A stretch of 28,130 nt of DNA. Origin: a virus. The notes below the pieces were generated by a model. It searched no databases, was not told where the DNA came from, and saw only the letters and a program-made list of their open reading frames with translations. The stretch covers positions 1-28,130 of IMG/VR virus record IMGVR_UViG_3300010149_000106; one strand, given 5' to 3'. A program made the translations under genes and the position numbers. Within the stretch, counting starts at the first letter, position 1. Every line of letters starts with the position of its first letter. Shown here piece by piece: positions 7,649 through 16,373 of this stretch.

Positions 7649-9079
7649 TTAAGACTTAGTGCACTCTAAGTGCAAGCAATTGGTAGCGCGACGAATCGCA
7701 ACACCACACTCCTTCATGAAGTGGACAGAAGATCCGTCAACATCAGTAGCGCGGAGAGCGTTACCACCAAATCCTGGAGGAACACTAGCACCTGCAACTG
7801 CCCAACGAATCAGCTCACGTCCCTTACGAGAAATGTACTGAACATTCTTCTCTCCATCGTATGTGCTCATATCGAGGAAGATCATCCGATAGCTCTCCAT
7901 AGGGAGACCAGTGACCGGGTGACGATCAGCATTCAACGCACGAGCACCATGGTCAAACAAGGGCAAGTGGCGAACAGTGATGGTATGACCATCAATGTGC
8001 TGATAAGAAGTAAAGAAGCCACCAAGCTGCAAGTTGCTTCCGCTTCCGCTGATAAAGCTACCTGGGTCAGTGTTCTTAATGTATTGTCCTGAGCTAATCT
8101 CAGACTTCATAGCATTGTCGAACTCTTCCATTCCACCGATACCAGTGAACAGAACGATGTTCATCTGCTGAGCATCGGTAGCTCCATACAGAGCATCACG
8201 AACAACAGACTTCAACTTAGAAGCAGTCAACTGAGAGTATGTATCCACGTTAGGAATCTGCTCAAGCACACCAGAACCAATGGTAATTGGCTTGCCGTTG
8301 TCATCCTTCAAGTGAATAAGTCCGTTAGCATCACGGTTGTACTGGCTGTACCACAGTGCATACTCAGACTCTTCCTTCCAACGCAACATATGCTGATACT
8401 CCTCAAAGTCGTACCACAAGTTGGTTGAGCGTCCACCAACATTGAACTCGAAGTTCACAACGCGATCAGGCATGTTGCCTTCATACGCATAAGACTTACG
8501 GATCAAGCTGATTTGGTTACGCATCTTGGAAGGAGCAACCCAATGGCTTTCGTTTCCGCGAGATCCGCTCATTGCAGCTGGAGCATACAATTGAACAAAC
8601 ATCTTGTTTACGAAAGTGTCAGAAGCAGCAGTTGCTGCACCATCGGAAGCAACAAGCTGAACGCTATACTCATAGCCGTCGGCTACGGGAGTAGGGTCAT
8701 CCATCACACGCACTTGAGTTCCATCAGGAGCCTCCAAGATGTATTGACGCACGAACCAACGCTCAGGGAACGTTAACTTGATCCGGGTGTGGTTTGCACC
8801 TTGACCAGATTGTCCAGTACACTCAACAGCCTTGTTCATACGACCCATAACTGGGTAATCGTACTCAACGTCGTTGATGTATTTAGTAGCGCCCATGCCT
8901 TCAGTTAAAAAGCTAAGCGGGAAACGCTTGTCTTCTTGACCAGAGAGATGAGTGATAACAGGAGACAGCACATCAGGCTGAGTGAGGAGAGCAGCAGCTA
9001 AGCTGTTCTCGTCAGTCATCGAGGAGCTGTTAAAGGTGTCTTCGTATAGACGAAGTTTTTTCAAGTTGTCTGCGGACAT
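7649..9079 (-). CDS. Major capsid protein (HK97-type, by position and features)
   Basis: 476 residues, the expected length for a large HK97-type capsid protein. It follows TerL, portal and scaffold in the normal order and is followed by a strong terminator, as highly expressed capsid genes often are. Visible features: helical N-terminus (LKKLRLYEDTFNSSSM), a long middle region with SLIRKSYAYEGNMPDRVVNF and STNLWYDFEEYQHMLRWKEE, and a C-terminal region with SYRMIFLDMSTYDGEKNVQY and a conserved Cys pair near the end. The segments around YEGN and LWYDFEEYQHM recall crAss-like capsid proteins. No protease is visible nearby. The fold is inferred. Confidence 0.85.
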   Translation of the reverse strand: MSADNLKKLRLYEDTFNSSSMTDENSLAAALLTQPDVLSPVITHLSGQEDKRFPLSFLTEGMGATKYINDVEYDYPVMGRMNKAVECTGQSGQGANHTRIKLTFPERWFVRQYILEAPDGTQVRVMDDPTPVADGYEYSVQLVASDGAATAASDTFVNKMFVQLYAPAAMSGSRGNESHWVAPSKMRNQISLIRKSYAYEGNMPDRVVNFEFNVGGRSTNLWYDFEEYQHMLRWKEESEYALWYSQYNRDANGLIHLKDDNGKPITIGSGVLEQIPNVDTYSQLTASKLKSVVRDALYGATDAQQMNIVLFTGIGGMEEFDNAMKSEISSGQYIKNTDPGSFISGSGSNLQLGGFFTSYQHIDGHTITVRHLPLFDHGARALNADRHPVTGLPMESYRMIFLDMSTYDGEKNVQYISRKGRELIRWAVAGASVPPGFGGNALRATDVDGSSVHFMKECGVAIRRATNCLHLECTKS

Positions 9080-9099
9080 GTGTAGTAATTATATAAAGG

Positions 9100-10212
9100 T
9101 TAGAGTAGTTCAGATAAACTGGGCAGCTTATTGCCTTTACTAGAGTTTTGTGTACCACCTTTCATCCGTTTGGAAGCAGGCTGGTTGTTCTGCAAACGCT
9201 TCTTGAGATTCTGAGCCTTTTGAGTTGCTTTAACGCCTTGAACTAACTTGTTCAAGTCAAACTTTTTATAGAGTAAATACTCCATAGCCAGTTGAGTTTC
9301 TAAATCCATTCCTTCTTGATCAAGCATGCGCTGTGTGCGTCCTTGATTGTCTTTGGCATCACTCATCCAAGAATAAAACTTAGACTTGTCAGATTCAGGA
9401 ACTGTGAATCCTCGTAGCTCGCCTTGCTTAATAGTATCTTGAATATTGACCCATTGCTGCTGCACTTGTTGCTGATATTGCTCAGCTTCTTTCCTTTGAG
9501 ACTCAACCACATTTTTGGCTTGGCGCTCTTGAATGACCTTCAATTTAGACAAACCGCGATTAGCATGTTTTTCTAAAATACCTGCATCAATGTAATCTTG
9601 AACAGTTTCTGAAATTTCTTCCTCGCTGTAATTCATCATACGCAGATGTTCTTGAACTACTGCACGTTGGGTGCTTACGTCGTCTGCTTCAATTTCTAGG
9701 GAGTTGTAATCCACTGTTGGTGAAGAAGCTTGGAAGTATTTTTTGGGGTCGCCGCCGTTGTAGCGAAACTGCAAATACTCTTGAACATCTGGAAACTGAG
9801 AAAATACAGAGTCTAGTTGCTCTTTTGCCATCTCTCCCGCTACAGTTTGAGTAAACTGTGCTACTCCATCGTAGTCTTCGGTAAAATCGCCTACTACATC
9901 GTAACCCATTTTCTCTTTCAGAACATCGATTACCGTAAGGCTATCTGAAGCATCCTCATCTTCTCGCTCAGATTCGATAGGAGCTTCAGGTGTGTTTTCT
10001 GTGTTATCGACTTTTTCAGGTTCTGAAACTTCTTCAGGTTGTTCCGCAACACTTTCTTCTGATACCTCAGCTTCTGGTAAGGAATTCTCTGCTTCTTCAG
10101 GTACCGATGATTCGGCTGAAACCTCCTGTTCTAACACCGGAGCAGGCGCTTTGTCATCAATAAGGTTATTGAATGACACTTGGCTTAAATCAAGCTTTAT
10201 TTCTTCTGACAT
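9100..10212 (-). CDS. Capsid scaffolding protein
   Basis: 370 residues with the composition expected of a scaffold: residues ~20-90 are extremely acidic (Glu/Ser/Pro-rich), the middle is helical with a Gln-rich coiled segment (EAEQYQQQVQQQWVNIQDTI, ~238-257), and the C-terminus is short and basic (KKRLQNNQPASKRMKGG) then ends LPSLSELL, a plausible capsid-binding tail. The segment FPDVQEYLQFRYNGGDPKKY (~139-158) occurs in similar form in scaffold genes of other marine phages as I remember. It lies directly upstream of the capsid gene. No protease signature is seen. Confidence 0.75.
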   Translation of the reverse strand: MSEEIKLDLSQVSFNNLIDDKAPAPVLEQEVSAESSVPEEAENSLPEAEVSEESVAEQPEEVSEPEKVDNTENTPEAPIESEREDEDASDSLTVIDVLKEKMGYDVVGDFTEDYDGVAQFTQTVAGEMAKEQLDSVFSQFPDVQEYLQFRYNGGDPKKYFQASSPTVDYNSLEIEADDVSTQRAVVQEHLRMMNYSEEEISETVQDYIDAGILEKHANRGLSKLKVIQERQAKNVVESQRKEAEQYQQQVQQQWVNIQDTIKQGELRGFTVPESDKSKFYSWMSDAKDNQGRTQRMLDQEGMDLETQLAMEYLLYKKFDLNKLVQGVKATQKAQNLKKRLQNNQPASKRMKGGTQNSSKGNKLPSLSELL

Positions 10213-10217
10213 CTATA

Positions 10218-10250
10218 CAAAAGTATTATTTATACCAATAATTAGGACAA
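10218..10250 (-). promoter_or_regulatory. Possible Bacteroidota-type promoter ahead of scaffold/capsid
   Basis: The 70-base gap between the portal and scaffold genes is the largest in the head cluster and is A/T-rich. On the minus strand it holds TACTTTTG (10225-10218), a match to the TAnnTTTG element, with a TTG 22 bases upstream (10250-10248). The spacing is one to two bases longer than usual and the element is very close to the ATG at 10212, giving an almost leaderless message. This is a weak candidate. Confidence 0.25.
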
Positions 10251-10282
10251 CTCTGAATACCTATAAAAACCTGTTTATTATA

Positions 10283-12472
10283 TCAACTTTTTGAACGCGC
10301 AGCGTCTACTTTCTTACGTTCTATTTCTAATCTTTGACGATCAATGTCGTCTCGCCGACCATTCCCATCCGCATCGCTGCTCACTTTAGTAGCGACTTTC
10401 ATTCGTTCCACCTCTAGTTTGACCACGCGGTCTTTCTCGTTTTGGTCTGCCTCAAATGCCTGCTGCTGATTCTGAATCTGTTGTTGAGCCTCAGCTACTT
10501 GCTGTTGTTGCTGTTGTTGCATCTCTTGTTGCATCTTCTGAAGCTCTTTTTGCTTTTCGTCTACCTCTTGTAAGAGCTTTTTGACTTTACTGAAGTTGTT
10601 ACTATCAATAATTTCAGCAACTGTTGCTGGTTGCTGACCATTTTGAGCAAACGCCATAGCCAATCCTTTAAGCTGTTGCAGCTTATCCATTTCACGACTA
10701 CTGCTTTTGACAAAGACTCCGTACTCAGACTCTTGATACTCTTCGGGATCGATATTGAGCAAGGCAGTTCTTAAATCGCTCGCGACATACGTCATCTTTT
10801 TTCCGTCTCTCCAGGCAATCTTGCTTGTGTCTAGCAACCCAGCATACTCACGCTCCATAAAAGCCTCAAACCTTCTAAATATTTCTTCAGAAATAACTGA
10901 AGATTGGAAAATAGCGCGTTCGGTAGTGCCAACGCCGTCTGAAGAATTGACCTGACCCTTACGCTGCCTAGAAACACCGACCATTTCTTCCCACTCTGTC
11001 TTAATGGCTTGAAGAAGCTGGAACTGGGCAGCGATATATTGCCCCAAAGACATATCCAATACTTGGTACTGGTTAAATGTAACCCTCTCTCTGTTTTTGC
11101 CCTCTGCAGTAGAATCAACAAAAGCAAATCCCATGGCATCAGCGTAGTACATGAATTTTTCCTCATCCCAGCCGTGTCGTTTTGGGATAGTATTCATTTC
11201 CATAAGCATAATCTTGTCCTTGTTTTTAGCAATGGACAATTCTAAGCGGTAGTGGAAGACATTGTACAAGACCTGGTAGGCCAAGCCCATAGAAATGATA
11301 GATATGCTGTCAGAGTGCCTGTTACTGTATACTCTGCCATTGTAGGGCATCTTACACACAGACAAGTTGTTCATTTCGTTGCGTTGCACAACATGGGGAT
11401 TCATACTGACATAAATGTTATTGTCAATTTGATATCCTTCCCAAACCTCATTTACCCAGAAATATTTTATTTCTTGGCCCTCGTCTTTTTTGTACGTTTC
11501 GTCGACCACCATCTCTTGAGGAGATCCCATCTCATCTGTATAGGATAGAATGCCAACTCTAGCAAAACTCTTCCAACAAACATGAAGCACTTCCACCATC
11601 CGATCACTTTCGTCATCTTCCGGCTTGTTGACGAACATGCTTTGGTGTCCTCCGTAGCCATCTCTATATTTTCCATGAGGAGCTTCTAAATTGTCGATGT
11701 CTTTAGGAGACAGCACATCGTAAAAACGATCAACTACCTCATTTACACTCATAATCTTGCGACGCACAACCCAATCAGCGTCTTCAATGTAGTCCGTATC
11801 AGGAGACTTCTCATAGTCGATATCCAAGGGGCTTACGACTTGATAGTCCACATCATTCATGCATACATCCTTATAGGTGTAGCATTCACCGGCAACTAAC
11901 CAGTCGAAAAACAATTTTTGAATGTTGTCTTCTAGACCGAGCCAGTCAAAAAGATAGTTCAGTGCTTCCTGACCTACAATGGCTCTAGAGTCTCTGTAGT
12001 TAGAAAGAACTTGTTCCTGATAGTTCTTAGGGTCTTCTTCTGGAGCGTCAGGTTCTTCTCCTTTAGCTTTGCTCATCTCTGAAACAAAAATCTGTTCCAG
12101 ATATTCTTGGTACTGCTTCTGCCGATACTGGTCAAATCGTGATTGTATGTCTGCATTGCGAACAACTACTTGGTATGCTTGGGGACGCTTTGCTTTTTCT
12201 CCTAGCAGTAAGTCTACGACAGGCTTTAGGATATTATAATTGCGTAATCGCGCAGGGAAGTTCTTCTTAGCCCAAGCCTCGCTATTGTAGGGGTTTGTAA
12301 CATAGTTGTAATCAGACTCCTGAATATTACCGTTGTAAGCCTCGTAATACTTTTGAGTAGTATGTTTGGTGCTACTACTAAATGCAGACCTATTAATAAA
12401 AGCCCTTATAGTGTCTTTAGCCCAATCTTTGGTTTTACGTGATCGGGGGACTTTTTGTTTAGGTATATGCAT
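10283..12472 (-). CDS. Portal protein
   Basis: 729 residues, in the canonical place directly after TerL. The N-terminal part has KNFPARLRNYNILKPVVDLL followed by GEKAKRPQAY (about residues 69-98), a segment I recognise from large portal proteins of crAss-like and marine Bacteroidota phages. The core is a mixed alpha/beta body of about 570 residues, and the C-terminus (~620-729) is a long coiled coil with a poly-Gln run (MQQEMQQQQQQQVAEAQQQ) ending in a charged helix. Portals of this type form the dodecameric vertex through which DNA enters. The Gln-rich tail is longer than in typical podophage portals. Confidence 0.85.
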   Translation of the reverse strand: MHIPKQKVPRSRKTKDWAKDTIRAFINRSAFSSSTKHTTQKYYEAYNGNIQESDYNYVTNPYNSEAWAKKNFPARLRNYNILKPVVDLLLGEKAKRPQAYQVVVRNADIQSRFDQYRQKQYQEYLEQIFVSEMSKAKGEEPDAPEEDPKNYQEQVLSNYRDSRAIVGQEALNYLFDWLGLEDNIQKLFFDWLVAGECYTYKDVCMNDVDYQVVSPLDIDYEKSPDTDYIEDADWVVRRKIMSVNEVVDRFYDVLSPKDIDNLEAPHGKYRDGYGGHQSMFVNKPEDDESDRMVEVLHVCWKSFARVGILSYTDEMGSPQEMVVDETYKKDEGQEIKYFWVNEVWEGYQIDNNIYVSMNPHVVQRNEMNNLSVCKMPYNGRVYSNRHSDSISIISMGLAYQVLYNVFHYRLELSIAKNKDKIMLMEMNTIPKRHGWDEEKFMYYADAMGFAFVDSTAEGKNRERVTFNQYQVLDMSLGQYIAAQFQLLQAIKTEWEEMVGVSRQRKGQVNSSDGVGTTERAIFQSSVISEEIFRRFEAFMEREYAGLLDTSKIAWRDGKKMTYVASDLRTALLNIDPEEYQESEYGVFVKSSSREMDKLQQLKGLAMAFAQNGQQPATVAEIIDSNNFSKVKKLLQEVDEKQKELQKMQQEMQQQQQQQVAEAQQQIQNQQQAFEADQNEKDRVVKLEVERMKVATKVSSDADGNGRRDDIDRQRLEIERKKVDAARSKS

Positions 12473-12483
12473 TTTCGGTATTA

Positions 12484-14487
12484 TTAGAAGAAGTCACGAT
12501 TAAAAAAGCTGTTGGCGTCATTCTGCTCTGCTTTTTCGACTTCTAAATTAGATAAGTCTTTCAAGTGGAACATACCTACAAGCATTGCAGATACCCTGTC
12601 AAAGTTACCTCTAGAGTTGTATTTAATTAGTTCGTCTATTAATGCAATATCGTATATATAGTGCAAGTTTAACTTAGCTTCTCCTGTTTCTGTCTTGCCC
12701 CTCTTAGTCTTCAACCAGTCTCGTAAGTACAGCTCTGCTTGGCTTTTACGCTCTTTGCTACCCATGCTCATGCCGTACTTTCTTCCAAGCTTTTTGATTT
12801 TAACATTTTCAGATTTGTCAAAAATCTCAGCTTCTGGCATAAGCATATGTAGTTGCTTTGTACGCTTAGCGTATGGTATTACTTCTCCCCGGTCATTCTC
12901 AAATCCTATACGGGCGTTATAATACTCTGAAAGCAAAAATAGTGAATTATTGTATTCATCCTGAGAATCTGGTCGTCCTACATAAGATGCTACAATCATA
13001 TCGTCAGGACTTGAGATAGAATTGACTCTTTTTATTACATAAGCTGCTCCCAAAGAAGTGCCGTAGCCATCTTGTGCATACGGGTCGTGGACAATAATGT
13101 ACAGATCGTCAGGTGTAGATCCTTGCGAGTATGGTGCTTGGTAAATCACTACGCATCCTCGGATATCATCTCCTTTTTGAGCAGGAAACTTTTCTATAGG
13201 GCGCAGCATGTCATCTGGCATAAACTTTAGACCTTTTTTGCCTGTGATTAGTTTGCCTGCAACACCAATATTCCTGTAAGCCCCAGAGCGCATGAGTTCA
13301 TTGCGCCATTCTAAAAGTTGAGCAGAAGGAAATATGTTAGAGGTGTGCTGCATAAACGCCTCCTTAGGTGTAAAGGGATACTCTGTAATATGCTTATCTA
13401 AAACACCTCCGTCTTTTGTGTCTCTCTTAATCTGCTCACGTCGTGCTTCTTCAGCTTGCTTTGCATTCTCGATATTACTGTTGCCCTGGTTGTCCATGTA
13501 CCCCACCATGTTTTTGTAGGCTGGAAAAAAGAACCCGCAGTTAGAATGCTCTGAGCCATTGTCCCAAGTATTTTGTACAGGTAAAAGATTGTATGCTAGA
13601 GGGTTATAAAACATTGACTCAAAGTCTATAGTTCCACCAGACATGTCTCCACCAGTACCAAACAAAATCATTTGGCCTGTTGTAATTCCGCCATCCTCAA
13701 CTGTCGGCTTAGTTGCCAAAAATGAAGCTTTGAGGTTGTCGAAAGCTCCGCACTCCTCGAATATCACAATGCTTGCATCTTTACCACGAGCTGCATCAGG
13801 GTTGTCTTTAAATGTAATGGCTTCGACTTCGGATTTATAGCCCTTCTCAATAGGCTGCCCACCGACGTACTCTAAAAAGCTAGCCCTTCTGTGATTCTGC
13901 TTATCGACAACTTGTCGTCGCTTGCCCCAGCCGGTATGCTCGTTTAAGAAGTTCATATTGTCGGTAACCATAGCCATGATTCCCTTCGGGTACAAGTACT
14001 TTTTGTCAAACGCACAAAGTAAAGTGTAGCTGTTTCGATCATTATTGAACGTGTTAGCTACTAAAGCAGCATTCTTGTATGAAAATCCCTTACGTCTAGC
14101 TTTACCTACTATCAAATGCCGACCTCCAGACATGAACTCAGGGTCGACAACAGTCGAAAGGTTTAAGCTTTTGTATTTATCTGCAGTAATGCCTTCTCTG
14201 GCAATGTTTTGCAGCCAAAAGTATTCGTAGTCTCCATCCCAGAAGTTTGGGAAAGCAACAATCTTTTTATTTCCCTTAGCGGTCAGTTTAATCTGAACGA
14301 AGTTCAGGTAGAAGTAGTGGTGACCGGTAATGGTTGTGTCTCCTACAGTATAGCCGTGGGTACAACGACGAAGTCGTTCGGCCCAGTACTCATAATGACC
14401 TGCGGTTCCTTCTGGCTGGCTACAATAGTACCCATGCTTCAGGAAGTGTTGAGCGTCACGACAAAACTCTTGAGTATTGACCAGCAT
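12484..14487 (-). CDS. terL: Terminase large subunit
   Basis: 667 residues. The ATPase domain shows a degenerate Walker A (VGKARRKGFSYKNA, 127-140) and a Walker B with catalytic acid (ASIVIFEECGAF, ~238-249), followed by an ILFGTGGDMSGG coupling motif (~274-285). The RNase H-like nuclease domain shows IVHDPYAQDGYG (D468), GFENDRGEVI (E530/D532) and a late acidic residue in NFDRVSAML. These are the standard active-site positions for cutting and packaging concatemeric DNA. The start overlaps the previous stop as TGATG. Length and motifs are intact, so it should be functional. Confidence 0.95.
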   Translation of the reverse strand: MLVNTQEFCRDAQHFLKHGYYCSQPEGTAGHYEYWAERLRRCTHGYTVGDTTITGHHYFYLNFVQIKLTAKGNKKIVAFPNFWDGDYEYFWLQNIAREGITADKYKSLNLSTVVDPEFMSGGRHLIVGKARRKGFSYKNAALVANTFNNDRNSYTLLCAFDKKYLYPKGIMAMVTDNMNFLNEHTGWGKRRQVVDKQNHRRASFLEYVGGQPIEKGYKSEVEAITFKDNPDAARGKDASIVIFEECGAFDNLKASFLATKPTVEDGGITTGQMILFGTGGDMSGGTIDFESMFYNPLAYNLLPVQNTWDNGSEHSNCGFFFPAYKNMVGYMDNQGNSNIENAKQAEEARREQIKRDTKDGGVLDKHITEYPFTPKEAFMQHTSNIFPSAQLLEWRNELMRSGAYRNIGVAGKLITGKKGLKFMPDDMLRPIEKFPAQKGDDIRGCVVIYQAPYSQGSTPDDLYIIVHDPYAQDGYGTSLGAAYVIKRVNSISSPDDMIVASYVGRPDSQDEYNNSLFLLSEYYNARIGFENDRGEVIPYAKRTKQLHMLMPEAEIFDKSENVKIKKLGRKYGMSMGSKERKSQAELYLRDWLKTKRGKTETGEAKLNLHYIYDIALIDELIKYNSRGNFDRVSAMLVGMFHLKDLSNLEVEKAEQNDANSFFNRDFF

Positions 14488-15050
14488 CAGTCTTCAAACA
14501 TTCCTTTTTTACCTCCTCCCTTAATCCGAGTATCACTGGCTTGCTCTTTCTTTATTTTCTCTTCTAGGGTCGAGATGTTGTCTATTACCTTAGGCAGCTT
14601 TTCTCCGATTTCTAGCATTCGTTGCACACTACGCACTAATCCGTCTAAGTCCTCAACTTCATCTTGCTTTAGCTCTCTCTCTATACGTATACGCAATGTG
14701 TCAATAAGCCTTGAACTGGTCAACAAACCTTCACGGATCGAGGTCAGTGTTTTAATTGTTGGAGTCTGTGCAAATTTGAGATACTTCTCAATGGCTGCTT
14801 GCACTTTGAGATCTGGGACGTAGTCCTCCGCCAAACCTAAATCTTTACTTACCCGGATCAACCGCTCGTCAGAAGCATAAATAGCATAAGGGCTTTTGTG
14901 GTCGTGCATAAAATAGATGTACGCCAACTCCCGCACACAACCTTGCTTACTTTGACTTCTGTCACGTTTATACAAAGCTTTGAACTCTGGTATCAGCTGC
15001 ACTTCGGGGTCAGGAACGACCTTAAACTTTTCTTCTCTTAGTAAGCGCAT
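14487..15050 (-). CDS. Protein in the small-terminase position
   Basis: 187 residues directly ahead of TerL and coupled to it by TGATG. The N-terminal half contains PEVQLIPEFKALYKRDRSQS followed by KQGCVRELAYIYFMHDHKSP (residues ~14-53) with many aromatic and charged residues, then ERLIRVSKDLGL. The C-terminal half (~110-187) is a predicted coiled coil ending in a basic GGGKKGMFED tail. I recognise this as a conserved gene upstream of TerL in crAss-like or marine phages. A small terminase (DNA recognition) role is suggested only by position and the coiled-coil layout. It overlaps the preceding gene by 29 bases. Confidence 0.6.
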   Translation of the reverse strand: MRLLREEKFKVVPDPEVQLIPEFKALYKRDRSQSKQGCVRELAYIYFMHDHKSPYAIYASDERLIRVSKDLGLAEDYVPDLKVQAAIEKYLKFAQTPTIKTLTSIREGLLTSSRLIDTLRIRIERELKQDEVEDLDGLVRSVQRMLEIGEKLPKVIDNISTLEEKIKKEQASDTRIKGGGKKGMFED

Positions 15051-15255
15051 GATTGAGGTTGTATAAACGCCTAGGTTTCACATAAAACTTGCCTAAGTAT
15101 GGCATACGTACTTGAGAAAAGTCTCCCTTCTCCATAGTCTGGCAAAGAAACTTAAACTGGCTCTCTACTATATCCTGAATCTCTACCAGGCTCCCACCAT
15201 TCTCCTCTACAATCTCTAAGCAGATTTCTTTTTTTATTTTATTCGTTCTAGCCAT
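15022..15255 (-). CDS. HU/IHF-like DNA-binding protein
   Basis: 77 residues. The helical start (NKIKKEICLEIVEENGGSLV) is followed by QFKFLCQTMEKGDF and VRMPYLGKFYVKPRRLYNLN, the G-K-F-x-V-x-x-R segment typical of the beta arm of HU/IHF proteins, but shorter than a full 90-residue HU. Phages of Bacteroidota frequently carry such genes near the packaging genes. It may bend DNA during packaging or regulate late transcription. Gene is coupled to the downstream gene by a 29-base overlap. Confidence 0.65.
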   Translation of the reverse strand: MARTNKIKKEICLEIVEENGGSLVEIQDIVESQFKFLCQTMEKGDFSQVRMPYLGKFYVKPRRLYNLNHALTKRRKV

Positions 15256-15349
15256 ATATAGTATAGTCTAATAAATAGCAAAACTCCCCTATAGAAAGTT
15301 GACTGTCGTACTGCACACATTGAAGACTCATCAGAGATGCTATACGCAT
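15248..15349 (-). CDS. Possible small ORF between HU-like gene and its neighbour
   Basis: Bases 15256-15389 are not covered by a confident gene. In the frame whose stop overlaps the HU-like start there is an open stretch with plausible protein-like sequence: from the ATG at 15349 it encodes 33 residues (MRIASLMSLQCVQYDSQLSI and 13 more). The frame continues upstream to an ATG at 15502, but that part lies inside the conserved 15390-15737 gene and is rich in Leu/Pro/Ser, as expected for a shadow. It may be a translated leader that couples to the HU-like gene, or nothing. Confidence 0.2.
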   Translation of the reverse strand: MRIASLMSLQCVQYDSQLSIGEFCYLLDYTIYG

Positions 15350-15389
15350 CTCAAAACTCAGAACTACGTCCAGGTCGTACAGCTCATAA

Positions 15390-15737
15390 CTAAGCTGGTA
15401 CTTTGGAGTCTGAGAAGATGAACTTAAAGGTAATGGAGTCAAGATCAGAGGGGGGTTTAACAATAGGTATATAGCGGTAGACTCCTTTAGAATCCTTACC
15501 AATAATTTTCTTGTCCTTCAAGCTCTTTACGTAGTTGTTTAATACACTTACGCTTTTGAAGTTCATAGCATCAGAAACATACTTCCTAGAAGCCATGCTA
15601 CATGCCACCTCTGGGTCGTACTCTATGAACAACACTAATGAGTCTAACTCCCGTGGAGTCAACCTCAAAATACCATTAAGTAATTCTAAGTAGTTCCTTA
15701 GAAAGTTCTTCTTACTTGTCCGAATACTCAGCTCCAT
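15390..15737 (-). CDS. Conserved small phage protein, winged-helix-like
   Basis: 115 residues opening MELSIRTSKKNFLRNYLELL, then LTPRELDSLVLFIEYDPE and a C-terminal region SVLNNYVKSLKDKKIIGKDS then GVYRYIPIV. The pattern 'L-T-x-R-E-L-D-x-L' followed by 'V-L-N-N-Y-V-K-S-L-x-x-K-x-I' looks like a small winged-helix DNA-binding fold. I recognise this as a conserved hypothetical in marine Bacteroidota phages near the terminase. A transcription or packaging role is inference. Overlaps its upstream neighbour by 26 bases. Confidence 0.65.
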   Translation of the reverse strand: MELSIRTSKKNFLRNYLELLNGILRLTPRELDSLVLFIEYDPEVACSMASRKYVSDAMNFKSVSVLNNYVKSLKDKKIIGKDSKGVYRYIPIVKPPSDLDSITFKFIFSDSKVPA

Positions 15738-16020
15738 TTTGCTCTTGATATTTTGCTACTCTGTCAATCTTACGATTCAATCTCTTCTTGAACAGATTCC
15801 TCACATTCTTCAGTAGAAGAATACAACACTGGTTCTCGACAGAAAAGTTTTTCTTCTGTAGTTCATACAACCTGTCAATTAACATAGACACTACCTCCTC
15901 ATTGGTAGTTCCAGAGTTGTATGCAGATCCCTGCTTCTCAGTAAACCTTACAGTTTGATACTCAGTCTCAGACTTAAAATTATGTAGTCTGTATTCGATA
16001 CCTGGCTTTACAACATCCAT
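15712..16020 (-). CDS. Conserved small phage protein near the terminase
   Basis: 102 residues from the ATG at 16020 (MDVVKPGIEYRLHNFKSETE). Contains YQTVRFTEKQGSAYNSGTTN followed by EEVVSMLIDRLYELQKKNFS and VENQCCILLLKNVRNLFKKR. These phrases match a small family I have seen repeatedly beside terminase genes in Bacteroidota and crAss-like phages. Only a TTG at 16035 would extend it, so ATG 16020 is preferred. A minus-strand TATACTTG (16040-16033), one mismatch from TAnnTTTG, lies 12 bases upstream and could be the promoter element of the late arm, but no TTG at the right spacing is seen. Function unknown. Confidence 0.7.
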   Translation of the reverse strand: MDVVKPGIEYRLHNFKSETEYQTVRFTEKQGSAYNSGTTNEEVVSMLIDRLYELQKKNFSVENQCCILLLKNVRNLFKKRLNRKIDRVAKYQEQNGAEYSDK

Positions 16021-16108
16021 AGCAGTTCTGTTCAAGTATAAATATAAAACTTCTATATAATACTACCGCATTGCCTAGGGTCATGTCAGCTTAGTATAGA
16101 GGTTTCTA

Positions 16109-16258
16109 TTATTCTGTGTAAACAAGCTGCGCTATAGTATGGTCTACAAATTCGCCTGAATAGGTGTAAGCCAAAATCAACTCAGAGTCATTAGGCAGAG
16201 TATACGCAACAAATATTGCCCCCTCTACCACAGCTATCCCCTCTAAAAATTTTAGCAT
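16109..16258 (-). CDS. Small ORF at the start of the late arm
   Basis: 49 residues from the ATG at 16258: MLKFLEGIAVVEGAIFVAYT then LPNDSELILAYTYSGEFVDH and TIAQLVYTE. The sequence has alternating hydrophobic residues and turns like a small beta barrel or strand pair. The frame is open further upstream to 16429 but that portion (Cys/Gly/Trp-rich) is antisense to a plus-strand gene. Its ATG shares the palindrome CATG with a plus-strand ATG at 16257. Minus-strand TATCTTTG (16271-16264) fits TAnnTTTG, but no TTG at the correct spacing is visible. Confidence 0.45.
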   Translation of the reverse strand: MLKFLEGIAVVEGAIFVAYTLPNDSELILAYTYSGEFVDHTIAQLVYTE

Positions 16259-16373
16259 GTTCCAAAGATATGAGTTTGAGTACCACCACGATTTAACTCC
16301 CCCCACCAAAAACGGACAAGAACCACCCCCCTGCTCCGCCTGCAAAGGCAATGACAAACCCAAATTCAACAAC

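Noticed and set aside
10831-11166. A 111-residue minus-strand ORF inside the portal gene
   Set aside because: Nested in another frame of the portal, which has coherent conserved sequence throughout.
14209-14823. A 204-residue plus-strand ORF antisense to TerL and its upstream neighbour
   Set aside because: It lies entirely opposite TerL and the small-terminase-position gene, which have motif support, and its Ser/Leu-rich composition is typical of a shadow frame.
15350-15502. N-terminal part of an 84-residue minus-strand frame
   Set aside because: Lies within the conserved 15390-15737 gene in another frame and is Leu/Pro/Ser-rich shadow sequence.
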